A stretch of DNA of 64,000 nt from Phoronis australis (lineage: Eukaryota > Phoronida > Phoronidae): assembly GCA_002633005.1 (NCBI GenBank), contig NMRA01000357.1:196894-260893 (forward strand), given 5' to 3'. The translations under genes and the position numbers were made by a program. The notes beneath the pieces are model-generated. The model had not been told where the DNA came from. It saw only the letters and a program-made list of their open reading frames with translations, and searched no databases. Below are positions 1-11,300 of this stretch, one piece after another (position 1 is the first letter of the stretch; every line of letters starts with the position of its first letter).

Positions 1-380
1 TTATAGATGACTAAGTTATGATGAGAAATGTACCTGACATGGAAGCGAACAGTTTTTAACTTCCCTCCCCTCCTCGTCTTTTTGAAACCCTACAAAACGT
101 AGGCACACATAAAGAAATAAGGGCAGCACAAACTTCTCACACGACTTTTCCCACAACTGCTTTCGACGCTTGTTATGACAAGGGATTACAATGCACCTGT
201 TGCCAGGAATTGTAGAGGTAGAATGGCGGCCATAACATACTTTGATACGGCGGGTTAATAAGGTGAAGACTAAGAAGATTAAAGATGAAAACTATTATCT
301 CTGAACTGAAATTGAAGTGCTGAGATACGGTAAGAGGACTTATTTTTTAGATTTGCTGTGTTTCTTGGTTCCCTTTCGAT
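1..380. other. No recognisable gene
   Basis: AT-rich unique-looking DNA. I see no coding signature, RNA gene or clear repeat here. Confidence 0.5.
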
Positions 381-389
381 ATTTTGTTC

Positions 390-676
390 TCTGGCTCGTA
401 TTTATTTTCGAGTACAATTTCAAGCACACTGCCATACCAAACTTGAAATTTAAGCATAGACTCGGAATTTTTACTCAAAATCGTACTCGAAATATAGATG
501 AGATACACTTCAGTTCGAGTACACTCGAAAACTGAGTACGTGCTCGAAATTTCGAGTACAGATTTTTCGAGTATGACATTGAATACACCAAAGCTGAGTC
601 TGTACTCGAGTTGAGTATGAAGTGTGAGTTTGAGCATGATTCGAGTCTGAGTACGGAGATTGGGGACCGGGCCCAC
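390..676 (-). repeat. Diverged member of the GGGCCCGGTCTC palindromic MITE family, one end recognisable
   Basis: Read on the minus strand it begins GGGCCCGGTCCCCAATCT, the terminal sequence of the two 403-bp copies at 30348 and 36716, and carries many ACTCGA/TCGAGT motifs. The opposite terminus (about 317-390) is not recognisable. The open frames on both strands here are only translations of the ACTCGA-rich repeat. Confidence 0.6.
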
Positions 677-990
677 TCCATGAGCAGACGGCTAAAGTTT
701 CTGCAGGAGCACTCAGGTAATGTATTATAATTCTACAGGTTTTGTAGGAAAATAGTGTGAGTTTGCTGCTTGTGTGCAATAAACAAGAAATAGAAAACAT
801 TTTCGAACATATTAAATTTACCCAGTAAAGCACACGTTCTACGAACGCACAGAAACTGATTCTAGTTTGTATTTCCACTTGGCTCTATATCTGCTTCATA
901 ACCAAAATCTATGTGACGTAGTGCGTAGTCAAATTTGTTGTCAATACTTGTTTCTTCTAGTGAGTACTACAGAAGAACAGCGGAAATACC

Positions 991-1802
991 GGATTGTTCT
1001 AAAACGCCCTGGATCCCCACGACCCCCCCTACCCATGACCCACGACCCCTTCCACCCACGGTCCACAACCTTTTCGACACAGTCTACACATGTTCGACTC
1101 GATCTGAACACAGAACAAGCGCTGACTTGCAGGACCATCGAGTCTGGACGTGACCTCGGTTGCTTTTTCTCTGTTTTTTGCAATTAATAGAGTCGACGAT
1201 TCGACAAGTTTGAAAGCCAAAAAACAGAAAAAATAAACAACACCACCAAATCAATTTAAAGACCTACCAACGTTACAAAGTTCGTTCCCGACAGAATGTA
1301 ATCGTCTCGTCTGCTCTTCAGTGAATGTCAGATTCAAGAATTTTTGGGAGAGTGCAAGGAACCCACAAATATGTAATTTCTTCAGTAAATATAGTTTGAA
1401 AACAAAACTGTTAACTAAAAAAAGTATCTCAACGTTACATGGAGTATATAGTAAACGAGTATACAACAGAAAACAAATAATAAAAATGTGAAATTATGTG
1501 CATTCACGTTAACGCACTCTCACCCCAAGTTTAGAAGAACAGGGGCATCAGTAGCCGCTCGTAAAACTATTTCCGTGACAACGATAAGCACGCTCACAAC
1601 TCACTCTTTCAGATCATGTTCTTACGCTACTTTCTGTTTTTAACGACCAGGCTTGAGCCAGAGCAGATTCACGAGTCACTCAGCAACGTAATATGATTAT
1701 GCAATGTGTAAAAATCGTAGATGCATCTGTTGCCGCAGGCCGTGGGTGGAGGGGGTCCAAGGGGTCGAGGGATGTGGAGGTCGAGTGGCTTTAGAACAAT
1801 CC
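991..1802 (-). mobile_element. 812-bp TIR element with 9-bp target-site duplication
   Basis: Both ends carry GGATTGTTCTAAA in inverted orientation and the element is flanked by the direct repeat GGAAATACC (982-990 and 1803-1811). Subterminal regions are degenerate runs of CCACGACCC-type units facing inward. It is homologous, in inverted orientation, to 48230-49024. No transposase is encoded. A 9-bp duplication is typical of Mutator-like elements; the superfamily assignment is inference. Confidence 0.85.
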
Positions 1803-1998
1803 GGAAATACCCTTCCTAGACAACCCCTCACAGCAGTTGACTGACCAGATTTCGAAAGACAAAAAGCAGATGGAAGCTGTCATTTCTTGTGCCATAGACA
1901 GGATGAGGGATGCAGACTTAGGCTCACTGCAGGATCGGCTGAATTTCTGGGACATAGACTTGCCATCACCAGACTATCGGCATTTTGAGTAACACCAA

Positions 1999-2260
1999 TT
2001 GCATTATGTTTCAGCGAGAGCTCCTTCTGAAATGCTCGAAGTCGAGAAGAAATGCCAAGTAACTTGCGTTCCCCACTCAAGCACGCACTCGGACAGCGAC
2101 ATCTTCCCAAACGTTAGGGAGCTGATATTGATAGGATGTGTATCCTCTATTGGATCCTGCGAGGCAGGGAGATCATTTCCTGTTCTCAGGCGTTTGAAGA
2201 CACTTTTGAGGGTTGCTACTGTATGTCTGAGGAAAGGGTTGCAGGGTTATTACTGAGGGC
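1999..2260 (+). pseudogene. hAT-type transposase C-terminal (dimerisation) fragment
   Basis: The frame contains DSDIFPNVRELILIGCVSSI, then GSCEAGRSFPVLRRLKTLLR. This resembles the D-x-FPN...L....C.RSFS.LRR.K...R block of the hAT dimerisation domain found in ZMYM/TTF-type and 52-kDa-repressor-like proteins. Upstream coding is broken, no DDE core is present, and a single N follows at 2277. A relic, not a functional gene. Confidence 0.65.
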
Positions 2261-4690
2261 CATGCAGTGCGAAACANGCATAAACACACGTTTTTAGGGA
2301 CTAATAGTTTAAGGGCTTAATGTAACTTCTTTCCGTAACATACCGTAACATGTTGAAAAACTCGTGGCATGTTGTATGAAAGATTGTCGAAAGTGGTTCT
2401 ACGACTGGAGTTGAAAAGATATCAAAGACCAAACTACTCCAGGTATCCAGCCAGGGCCACAGGTCGGTGCTTATAAAGAATGGCTAGAACTGAGTATAAT
2501 TGTCAGGTTTGTTAACTAATTTTGCCGAGATTGTATGAAACAATACATCAGGAGTCTCTCTTTATGAAAATCAAGAACAAAATGAAAAAGAAGCAATGAA
2601 ATGAGGCATGATTTGATAACTACAACTCTCGATCAAAACTCAGACCAGCAAACAACCGGAAATTCTCAATGCAAACTCTCGCGGCTAGCCAGTCTCTGCA
2701 TGCAATGAGAGAAAACACATGATGGGATTAGTGAGTGGGACATTACGACTACCAAATAAATTGATATTAATAATTTGGCATTCACTACGTGACAGCGCTT
2801 TTTGAAGGGTTGAAAGTGGGTGTCACTCAAGTACTACCTACTACAAGCAAGTTTGCGGGCTGTGGACATTGAAAGGCATGTTGATGGATAGATCTTGGAA
2901 GTGTGAACAGATTTAAGAAATCTCACGAATGTGCTTTTTTCATTTTTTGTTCTACAATGTCCCAATATTGCGTATTCCACACTTTTTCAACTACGTTTTT
3001 TTGTGACTTCATTACATTTAAAATGATTTCAAGGAGAAAAAAATAACGAGAATCAACGTTTTAGATACCATAACGCTGTCTGACATACATGTATCCATAC
3101 ACCATTTCACCCACTAAGAGTTTATAACTGACCGTGGGTCAGAGGTTACGCAGGCGCAGGCGACGTCATAGTTGCCTTGAACCAATACCCTAAACAGTTG
3201 ACACCTTCAGATACAATTTTTAGGCCGGCATCAATAACATGTGAGTTTTAATAAAATATAAAATAAAATTCGTGCACTATTTCAAGGCGATTTAGCTTTT
3301 AGTTATAAACGATTCTTTTGAATTAAGGGTTTGAGACCACATGAAGCGGACGAACCGAAAATTATGTTTTTACTTTGACGACAAAACCTACATCACAGGA
3401 AAGGCATCGCTGTCTGAAACACAAAATGAAAACAGTATCAAAATCACATGGTGCGTTAAAAAATTATCACCATTTAGGTGTCAAATTTTGACTCGCTCTT
3501 TTGATCGGGTAGGCCATCTTGGATGCCAGGGGCATAGATTACGAGATTAAAAGTACTTAAAAATTATTTTTACAAGTATTCCAACAGTAAAATTTAGTGA
3601 CACATATCCTTACCTACCATTCTTTTTAATTCAAGAGTTTTCACCAGAATTTAATCACGCATGTATTACTTATTGAATTGAGTGATTGAAGTGTTCACAT
3701 TTCACGTTGGACAACATAGGTAGTTCTGCTGAACTGAAAGACATGTTTTGACCCAGTTACTTAAATAATTGTCATTGGTGAATATTTAACTACATGTATA
3801 ATACACACTGCTACAAAAAGCGGTTTTGAACAATTTTTTAATGCTTGTGCCATAACTATTATGAATATTCTATATATTTCTATGTGAAAGTCCATTCAAA
3901 TGAACTTGCACTCTTGCTAAAAGATCGTTTGAAATCGTTTTATGTCCGAAGGTCAACTTTTCTTCAAGGCATGATTATATGTCACAACAGGACACACATT
4001 TTTCAAATTTTCATGCATAAATTATGTTTTTGATTCATGTTTTGTAACAAGTTGCTTTTTACTTCAAGATATATCAAAACAACAAAATGTGAAAAGTCTT
4101 AAATGATTTACAGAAATGGGTTACGTTTCCATGAAGTGTGAAGCTTACGCGAATCTCTGTCTCATAGCTTCATACTTTTATTATCGTGCTTGTCAAATTC
4201 TAGTTTAAGAAGAACGCCTTTATGGTACTCAGTCGGCATGGTAACAGTATGTCCACTTTGACACTTAACGTGATTTTGGTTCAGCTTGTATTGCTGGAAC
4301 TCTAAGTTACTTATTGTGGCAAAACGTTGTAAGGATCATTTTAATTCACATATTAATTTGTACTGAGATGTAAGCCTTGGCTACAATGACAGTTTGAAAC
4401 CCCTGCGTGCAATGTTTTTAAGAGATATCATTTTTATATCATATGGGAGCGTGACAACAAGTGACAAAACTCCAAAACTCAGATTCCGGGTACAGCATCA
4501 GGTAGCAGCTGACGAGGGGGGGGGGGNCTCCGGTGAGACATATGAACGATTTCCAAAATACTAAAACTGTCACTGTTGGGGCAGCACACGTTACAATCAT
4601 TCGAAAACATGCATGTAAATAATATTAGGTTTTGGCCAAATTGGAAGTAAGAAGTGGAAAACAAAAATGACGCTAGAGTGCAGCACGTGT
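2261..4690. other. Intergenic DNA with two single-N positions
   Basis: I see no gene. Single ambiguous bases are at 2277 and 4527, the latter immediately after a run of ten G. Two TACATGTA palindromes occur (about 3086 and 3792). Short open frames here show no recognisable domain. Confidence 0.5.
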
Positions 4691-5478
4691 ACGACGTTTC
4701 GATATTCATCAAAAGTCATCCTCAGGTACAATAGCACACAGGAAACAATCGTAACAGAATGCTAGATTAATATCAAAACATCGTTTTTAAACATGCATAT
4801 GTCATCGTATCCTCTACGGAAACGTTTGGGCAAAGGAATCTAGTTACAGAAACTGACACCATCAGTAGTAGAATTATCTAAAAATTGACGTCAACTGATT
4901 TGATCACTCTAGAAACAAATTTGCAAAACTTAATGAAGCCCCTTTATGAGATACAAGTGCATACTGCCCGTCGCCAGGTAGTGTAGAATACGCGATGTTA
5001 GGTCCTTTCTATCGGCTGTTGCTTGAAAACAAACAAGAAGCCCATTTTTTTATTTGCTTATTTTCTTATTCAGACAGCAAACTGGTGGAAAATATTATTG
5101 GAAATCACCAAAACCCCGCAAATTGGCCCTCAGAGTACCTCAAATTAAAATGACTTAAAACATAAAATGGGGCACGATGTACCGAATTGTGACTCCCCAG
5201 TGAATTTTAACGGAAACTCCTTTAAAATGCAAACACTGCCTTTTGATAAAAAGGTTCAATGTCTTCATAAACATTATGAATTTTTTTTCTTTCCCATTCT
5301 TTTAAGCCGTTTTGTAACAATCTTTTTGAACCAGAAATCAGCTGTGTTGGGCCAAAATATTCATGATGCTCCAGCTTAAAAAATAATGGCCCAAAATATC
5401 AAATAAACACTTTGAACATATCTCACGCAGTACGGTGGCTGTAAAGAGACTGCGCGGCAACTTTTATTTTTCCGTTGT

Positions 5479-5775
5479 TAGCTCTATAGATAGACTTACT
5501 AACTCTATCGATAGACTTACTAACTCTATCGATAGACTTACACAATCTTTCGATAGACCGACTATCTCTATCGATAGACTTAGTAACTCTATCGATAGAC
5601 TTACATGTAGCAACTCTATCTGTAGACTTACTATCTCTTTCCATAGACTTAGTAACTCTATCGATAGACTTACTATCTGTATCGATGACTCACTAACTCT
5701 ATCGATAGACTTATTATCTTTAGCGATAGACTTACTATCTCTAACGATAGACTTATTAACTCTATCGAAAGTTTT
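5479..5775 (+). repeat. Left terminal 21-bp tandem array (TCTATCGATAGA units)
   Basis: About fourteen ~21-bp units of the form CTCTATCGATAGACTTACTAA with substitutions, each centred on a 12-bp palindrome. The unit is a multiple of three, so the array translates as a false Ser-Ile-Asp-Arg-Leu repeat; I do not consider it protein-coding. Confidence 0.9.
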
Positions 5776-5824
5776 ACGCTATCGAGGTTGCTACCCCGGT
5801 TTCAAATTAAGTTGGAGGACGAAA

Positions 5825-6169
5825 CAAGCCTATTGTCGATTTATTCAAGCCAGGACTGACTCAAAGTGAAATAATAAAGGTACCCATGCCTCGTTTTGGA
5901 GCGTCACTAAAAGCAAGGCAATTGTGACGTGTTTTTGGCCACTTACGTACTATATCTCTGAATTTGATTAAATGGCTCGTTTTGTTGAAGAACATGTCGC
6001 GGGTTCAGGTCAGATGCACGGTTATAGATTCATGCATCAAAAGTGCGTAGCAAATGGTGTAACTGTACCACGGGGCACAATTTGGCAGTTTTTAACTGTC
6101 ATTGATCCGCCTGGAGTTGAAGCCAGACGTTGTAAACGGCTAGTTCGGAGAGTATACTTTCAAATTTAA
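5825..6169 (+). pseudogene. Integrase-core-type transposase N-terminal remnant
   Basis: Fragments in shifted frames: IVDLFKPGLTQSEII (helix-turn-helix-like), then GSGQMHGYRFMHQKCVANGV and IDPPGVEARRCKRLVRRVY. The G-x-Q-x-HG-x-R-x-M-H-x-K-C motif and DP.GV..R...RL.RR.Y belong to a widespread eukaryotic integrase-core (rve-like) transposase family. Coding stops just before the catalytic core expected next. The relic at 12893-13303 is its close relative. Confidence 0.65.
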
Positions 6170-7446
6170 AGTGAGCCTAAGAAAACGTCAAATCCGAGTG
6201 ACAATCCCTTTTCTTTGTTTGGACTCTCCTCTCATGACAAGTTGCTATCACCATAGGTTTTTAATTTAAGTTTAATTTGTCTATTGTCACGTACTCATTG
6301 TGTTTTATCTTATTCTCCCTTGAGGTATTATGATTTCCGATGCTACACTTTTCGTTTTTGCATATAATTTTGATACCAGATGTGAGTGCTTGCAAAGAAT
6401 CGTAAAAAAGAATATAGAATATTTATTTAGAAAAAATGAAACTCTTAAATCCAGTAACACCCTATCACCCAATAACGACATGTCTCATAAATTATCAATA
6501 ATGTCGCACTGGTAACTGCACACAACCTGATTGCACCTGTGATAAACAGGCTGTTAAAACATGGCACTTCGACGCAATGGTCAACACACCTTCTAAAATG
6601 GAAGCTATTGTCGAAAGGTCTAACATTCTGAAAGTAACGAATCGTTGATTCTTAAAAACAATCTCAAACTTAGGTGTAACTTTCTTATAGTTACCGCATC
6701 ATCATGATACGATATACATGCATAAGATAAAATCATACATGCCAATTCAAATTTTGTTGAAACAAAAAAGAACGACTTAAATCCATCTCACACCTATCTT
6801 GCTTACAGTTAGCGCCAAACTCAGTATGTACTTTGAACTAAACAATACGCAGCACAAAAAATACAAATTATACATTATAAAAGCTTGTCTACTCAAATAA
6901 AAAATACAATTTCAACAGTTCTACAGTCTGTTCGGTGCCTACATATGAGTTCCTGAGCCACAGCAAAAGCCAACATACTGTCAAACTTGAAATCAACAGT
7001 GGAGTGATCTAAGAACCATGATTTTAGACTATATTGCAAACGTATTAGCAATGACGGACTCTGAAAACTAGCTAAGTGGTATCTTGTTTACTCTGATACT
7101 GACAAAACCAGAACCAACTTTTAAACCACAGAATTGCACAGTATCAAAATGGTCACCACTTTCGAGGTCCAACGGCATCTCCCTAACCAAATATAAGGTC
7201 TGTGCTCCCCAGGAATGGCTGATCACGCCAAAATGAGTTAGTTGTGTGTACATCTGTATTGTATGCCGAGACAAGTGACCAGTGACTATTTTTCCGTAGC
7301 ACCCCCTGTTGGAGGTATGACAGATATAAAACATCATGGGATTCATACAAGATCATTTAACTGTTTAATAACCGTTGGGCCTGTCGCTGTGCCTGTGTTG
7401 CGGGTCATGGTACATCACAGAAGTCCTAAACAGGCATATCCATAAA

Positions 7447-7565
7447 GTTACCAAATCTATCGATAGAGATAGTAAGTATATCGATAGAGTTAGTAAGTCT
7501 ATCTATAGACACAGCAAGTCTATCGGTAGAGTTAATAACTCTATCTATAGAGTTAGCAACGGAGA
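7447..7565 (-). repeat. Right terminal 21-bp array, inverted relative to 5479-5775
   Basis: Five to six units around TCTATCGATAGA/TCTATCTATAGA. Read on the minus strand they reproduce the left array, including the starting CTAACTCTATAGATAG. Confidence 0.88.
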
Positions 7566-7604
7566 AAAAATTTACCGTGCCGTGGTCTTAGTCGGTGACC
7601 CTAC

Positions 7605-8286
7605 AGTTGACCTTTTGGTGCTCTCGTGGAAATGACAGTCAAATATTGGGGTTTTGAGAATATCACTCACTGTACTTGGTTTCACTCAAAGAATTTTAAT
7701 TAGTGATCACCCAACAAAAGATCAGCTAAGGTCACGACCAACACTTCTGCAGACCGGCACATCTTTACGTAAGTCTAGTGAGCGTAGACACGGACAATTT
7801 ACCGTAGCCTAGATGAGACTTAAGGCGTACACTTGCTTACATACGACATGGTTGATTCCTAAACTTTTTGCAGCTTCATAGAAATTAGTCTCTAAAATAA
7901 TAACTAAAGTAAAATTTCAACAATGGGGTATTAATTTGCGTACTGGCTAGATCCTTGATATACCAGGAAATATATTCTTTACTACCCAATATAAGCCCGA
8001 GCCTATATTTAGATTTGTGTTTTGGATCTTTAACTGATCCGAGTGTATGCCAGGGCTTGAGTGCAAAAAAACTCCATAAGGCCCTACTTAAAATGCACAC
8101 AATATCAAAGGCTTTCGAGACGATTAGAACATGTGTGAAATGAATTGATAAGATAATTTCTTCGACCCAATTCAAATAAGTAGATTTTCGTAGTGAGTGT
8201 TGCTAGGATGATCAATTTCCTTGTTGAGACTTCGTTAACTGAGCTCGGGGAGGGAATCTTATCACTTACTCTGGACTGGCGACAAA
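7605..8286. other. Immediate upstream region of the receptor gene
   Basis: No gene seen. The promoter of the receptor gene should lie here, but I see no convincing TATA box or other core element near 8287. Confidence 0.4.
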
Positions 8287-8353
8287 ATGCAGTCACGAGC
8301 ATTGCTGTGTTACGGGTGTATGGTTATTGTCCTGGCCTTGACTGAGTTTGCAG
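8287..8353 (+). CDS. Exon 1: start codon and signal peptide
   Basis: ATG at 8287 opens [20 protein letters not shown] followed by FAG, a short n-region, hydrophobic core and small residues typical of a cleavable signal peptide. The donor is gtgata after the first base of codon 23 (phase 1), matching the phase-1 start of the lectin exon. I saw no upstream in-frame exon; any 5' UTR exons cannot be identified. Confidence 0.78.
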
Positions 8354-11300
8354 GTGATAAATTTACAGATTTCTCATGTTGTCTTCCTGAATAGTCATAA
8401 AACTGATAAGTTTGCTTATATTTTTAAATTGGTTTGGTATAAAACTAAGCAAGAAGTTTGTTAGTGCATTATTGTGTCAATCAAGTACTCAATCTCGCGA
8501 CAGGTTGAGACCTATCGTTAGCCAGATGGGCGAACGACGTTGAAAGTTAAATTACGCCGCAAATAATTAACTTGCGTAACATTCACCCATTTGGCCAACA
8601 ATAGAGAACAGACTGGGTACCGTCTGCACGAGCACACAAGACAGAAAATTCACACTGCAGAGCAAGTCCGTTCTTCACTACTTGGCACGAATTCGCCATT
8701 ATTATGGTTGAAAACGAGGTGTCGTGTCAAACCGCAAATGGTTCTGCCTGATTAGAGCACGCGCGTTTTCACATTTGCGTATTTAAAATTAATACTAAAA
8801 CGAGGCCTTGTGCCCTAAACAACAATCCATAGCAATTATTTTTGCAGCGTCACCAAAGTGTGCAATCAGCGAATGAAGGCGGTTAATGTAAAATCTTTTT
8901 GTCTAAATATAATATGGTTCAAATTCTACCGCCTATTACACGCTTGAATATTGGCCTTGCACCTATATGTAATGCTCCACCTGTATCCGAAACTGGGCTC
9001 ATGGCGAAACCGTCCACCAAAAGCAAACATGCAATAACCGTTTGAGTGCAACTAGATTTCTGTGATACAAAACGGTAAATCATTTCAATTCAATACAATG
9101 CTGAGTATTTAAAGAAAAACTGAAAAGAATGGCACACCACCGAAAACACTTTATTTAAAAACGTTCTTTCTCTTAATTTTCTTTAGTTAAGTACATGGAT
9201 AGCTCACCAGTCGAAAGATATCCCTGATATAAGGACATTTAGTAAGCTTTGTCTGTGTTTTTGCTTTTTCACGAACAGATCAATCAAGTTTGAAGTCCAG
9301 TAGCATTCAGCTGTGGCTGCTATTTGCCACAAATGTTTTATTTCAGCAAATAAGACTCACATGAATAACTTTAAAATATCACTCGTTAAATATTTTTTCC
9401 GAAACTCTGGTAAATATTGTATAGCACAGCACTACCTAGATTATATTCATGTAGGCCTTCATTCACACGGTGGATTTTCACAATTGTGTCCGATTATTGT
9501 CACCAGGCCAGTGTGTAGCTGAACAATGGCTGAACAGAAATGGCACTCAGTACCTGTTTGCAAATTCTACCAACTTGAACTGGGTTGAGGCTTCAGCCTA
9601 CTGCCGAGAGCGAGGAATGGAGCTCGCCACGCCGAGGAACAGTAAGGAGAATGAGTGGATGTCACAGCAGGTAGGTACTTACCATCTGTTCAAAATCTCT
9701 CATTCTATGAACACCACCATCTAACCTACACCGATTGGCACGACGTTTAGCTCGGTTATTTCTCCAACGTATCCAGGGGTTGCAACGCTTTTTCAACCTC
9801 GTTGCATCAAACAGTCCCAGATGGGCACCCAACTAAATTCTCTAAATCTACTTTTTGTTTGTGAACTTGTAAAAACATTCTATATTAGGTTAAGATGGTT
9901 TCTGAATGTTAAATATGGTTTCCCACTTGACGCTTTATTGTAACAGTTTACTTAGAAGAACATGCGCGCACATGGGCTCGGAGGGCTCGAACGAGCCACC
10001 CATTTGGCGAAGTAGGCAAAAAGATCCGCCTCAGAGGACCAAATGTCCGAGTAAACGCGACAGAAGTCCACAGGAATCCGGCACGAGTGCACAATTCGCA
10101 GGTCTGAACCTACTGACATCATTTCAACTTCCCCGCAACCATGAAATAACCATATACAGATCAAGATGTGGTCTATTCCTAAACAACGAGAAATTTAGAC
10201 ATAATTTTAATAATATTTCGGCTCTCTGTTCCTGTGGAGATACCCAGACATATCCTCATGTTTTCTTTGCTTGTGAGGTATGCAAGGAGGAGAGGGTACA
10301 GCTCTTCCAGGCACTCGAACAATACCCCAATGTTTATAAAAAATACTCTGAAATTCCGCAATTGTACAACAAAATTAATTTCTTTCTATATGGATGTCAA
10401 GAACTTAACTCAAACGAAAATATGGTTTTATTTGAAATAGTATCAGAATTTCTTTATAACATTAAATCTCTTTGTGTGAGTGGATAGAATTTTATACATC
10501 TGTATGAAAATAAATTATTTTCATTCGTTGTCATATATCATTGTATTCTTAACATCAGTTTTTTTATTTATGTATTTGTATATAATCATTGTATATAGAC
10601 TTCTTTGTATTTTTTTACCCAGATCTAATGCCTCTTGGCGCTTTCTGGGTTATGTATATTCATTGTATTCTGAAGATTTCGTAATAAACATTAAAAAAAA
10701 CAACAAAAAAACATGGGCTCGGAGGGCTCGAACGAGCCCCCCATTTGGCGAAGTGGGCAAAAAGATCCGCCTCAGAGGACCAAATGTCCGAGTAAACGCG
10801 ACAGAAGTCCACAGGAATCCGGCACGAGTGCACAATTCGCAGGTCTGAACCTAGTACCCCGTTTTTTGTTTTTTAATCTTCGATTTTTTTTTTTAAGGAA
10901 AAGGTTCGGATACCGCAAAATTCGAGCCTCTATATTTTAGGGTGGGTGCACCCATGGAGAACTATTGGGGAGATTCCGCGCCCTGGTACAATTACGTGTA
11001 ACTGGTCACTCGCACACATGCACGCGGCAGACTTAATACACGCGTTCACGGGAAAGCCGACCGTAAGGAGAATTGGGGCGCAAACTGTAACAACTGTGAC
11101 GACCGGGGGCAGAACTGGGAACAACATTTCAACGGGAAAGAGATAGGACCACTGGCTGACCTAAGATATCGCGGTGGGGGGGTGGGGGGAATGGGTGGCA
11201 GTAACCACTATTTCGACTGGCGCCTTTCGGCGATGTTCAGCGACCGTGTAGGGGGCGATATTGGCGTCGACGGCAGGCAAAAGCGGCAGTGGCCAGGGGT

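Larger units (their letters stand above)
5436..7604 (+). mobile_element. DNA transposon relic bounded by inverted arrays of a 21-bp palindromic repeat
   Basis: Left array 5479-5775 and right array 7447-7565 consist of ~21-bp units built on TCTATCGATAGA; the right array is the reverse complement of the left. Outside the arrays the ends also match: CCGTTGTTAGCTCTATAGAT on the left, and CCGTTGCTAACTCTATAGAT when the right end is read on the minus strand. Further out is a T-rich stretch and GCGGCA/GGCAC. Inside lies a broken integrase-type coding remnant (5825-6169). Confidence 0.8.

Noticed and set aside
347..676. Overlapping open frames on both strands near the left end
   Set aside because: They fall in an ACTCGA-rich MITE relative and show no domain.
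5435..5869. A 144-residue open frame rich in Ser-Ile-Asp-Arg repeats
   Set aside because: It is the translation of a 21-bp DNA array and is equally open on the minus strand; an artefact of a repeat unit divisible by three.
10077..10091. GGAATCCGGCACGAG resembling a cDNA-library adaptor (GAATTCGGCACGAG)
   Set aside because: It differs from the adaptor and occurs in both copies of the 143-bp repeat within longer matching sequence, so coincidence rather than vector contamination is likely.
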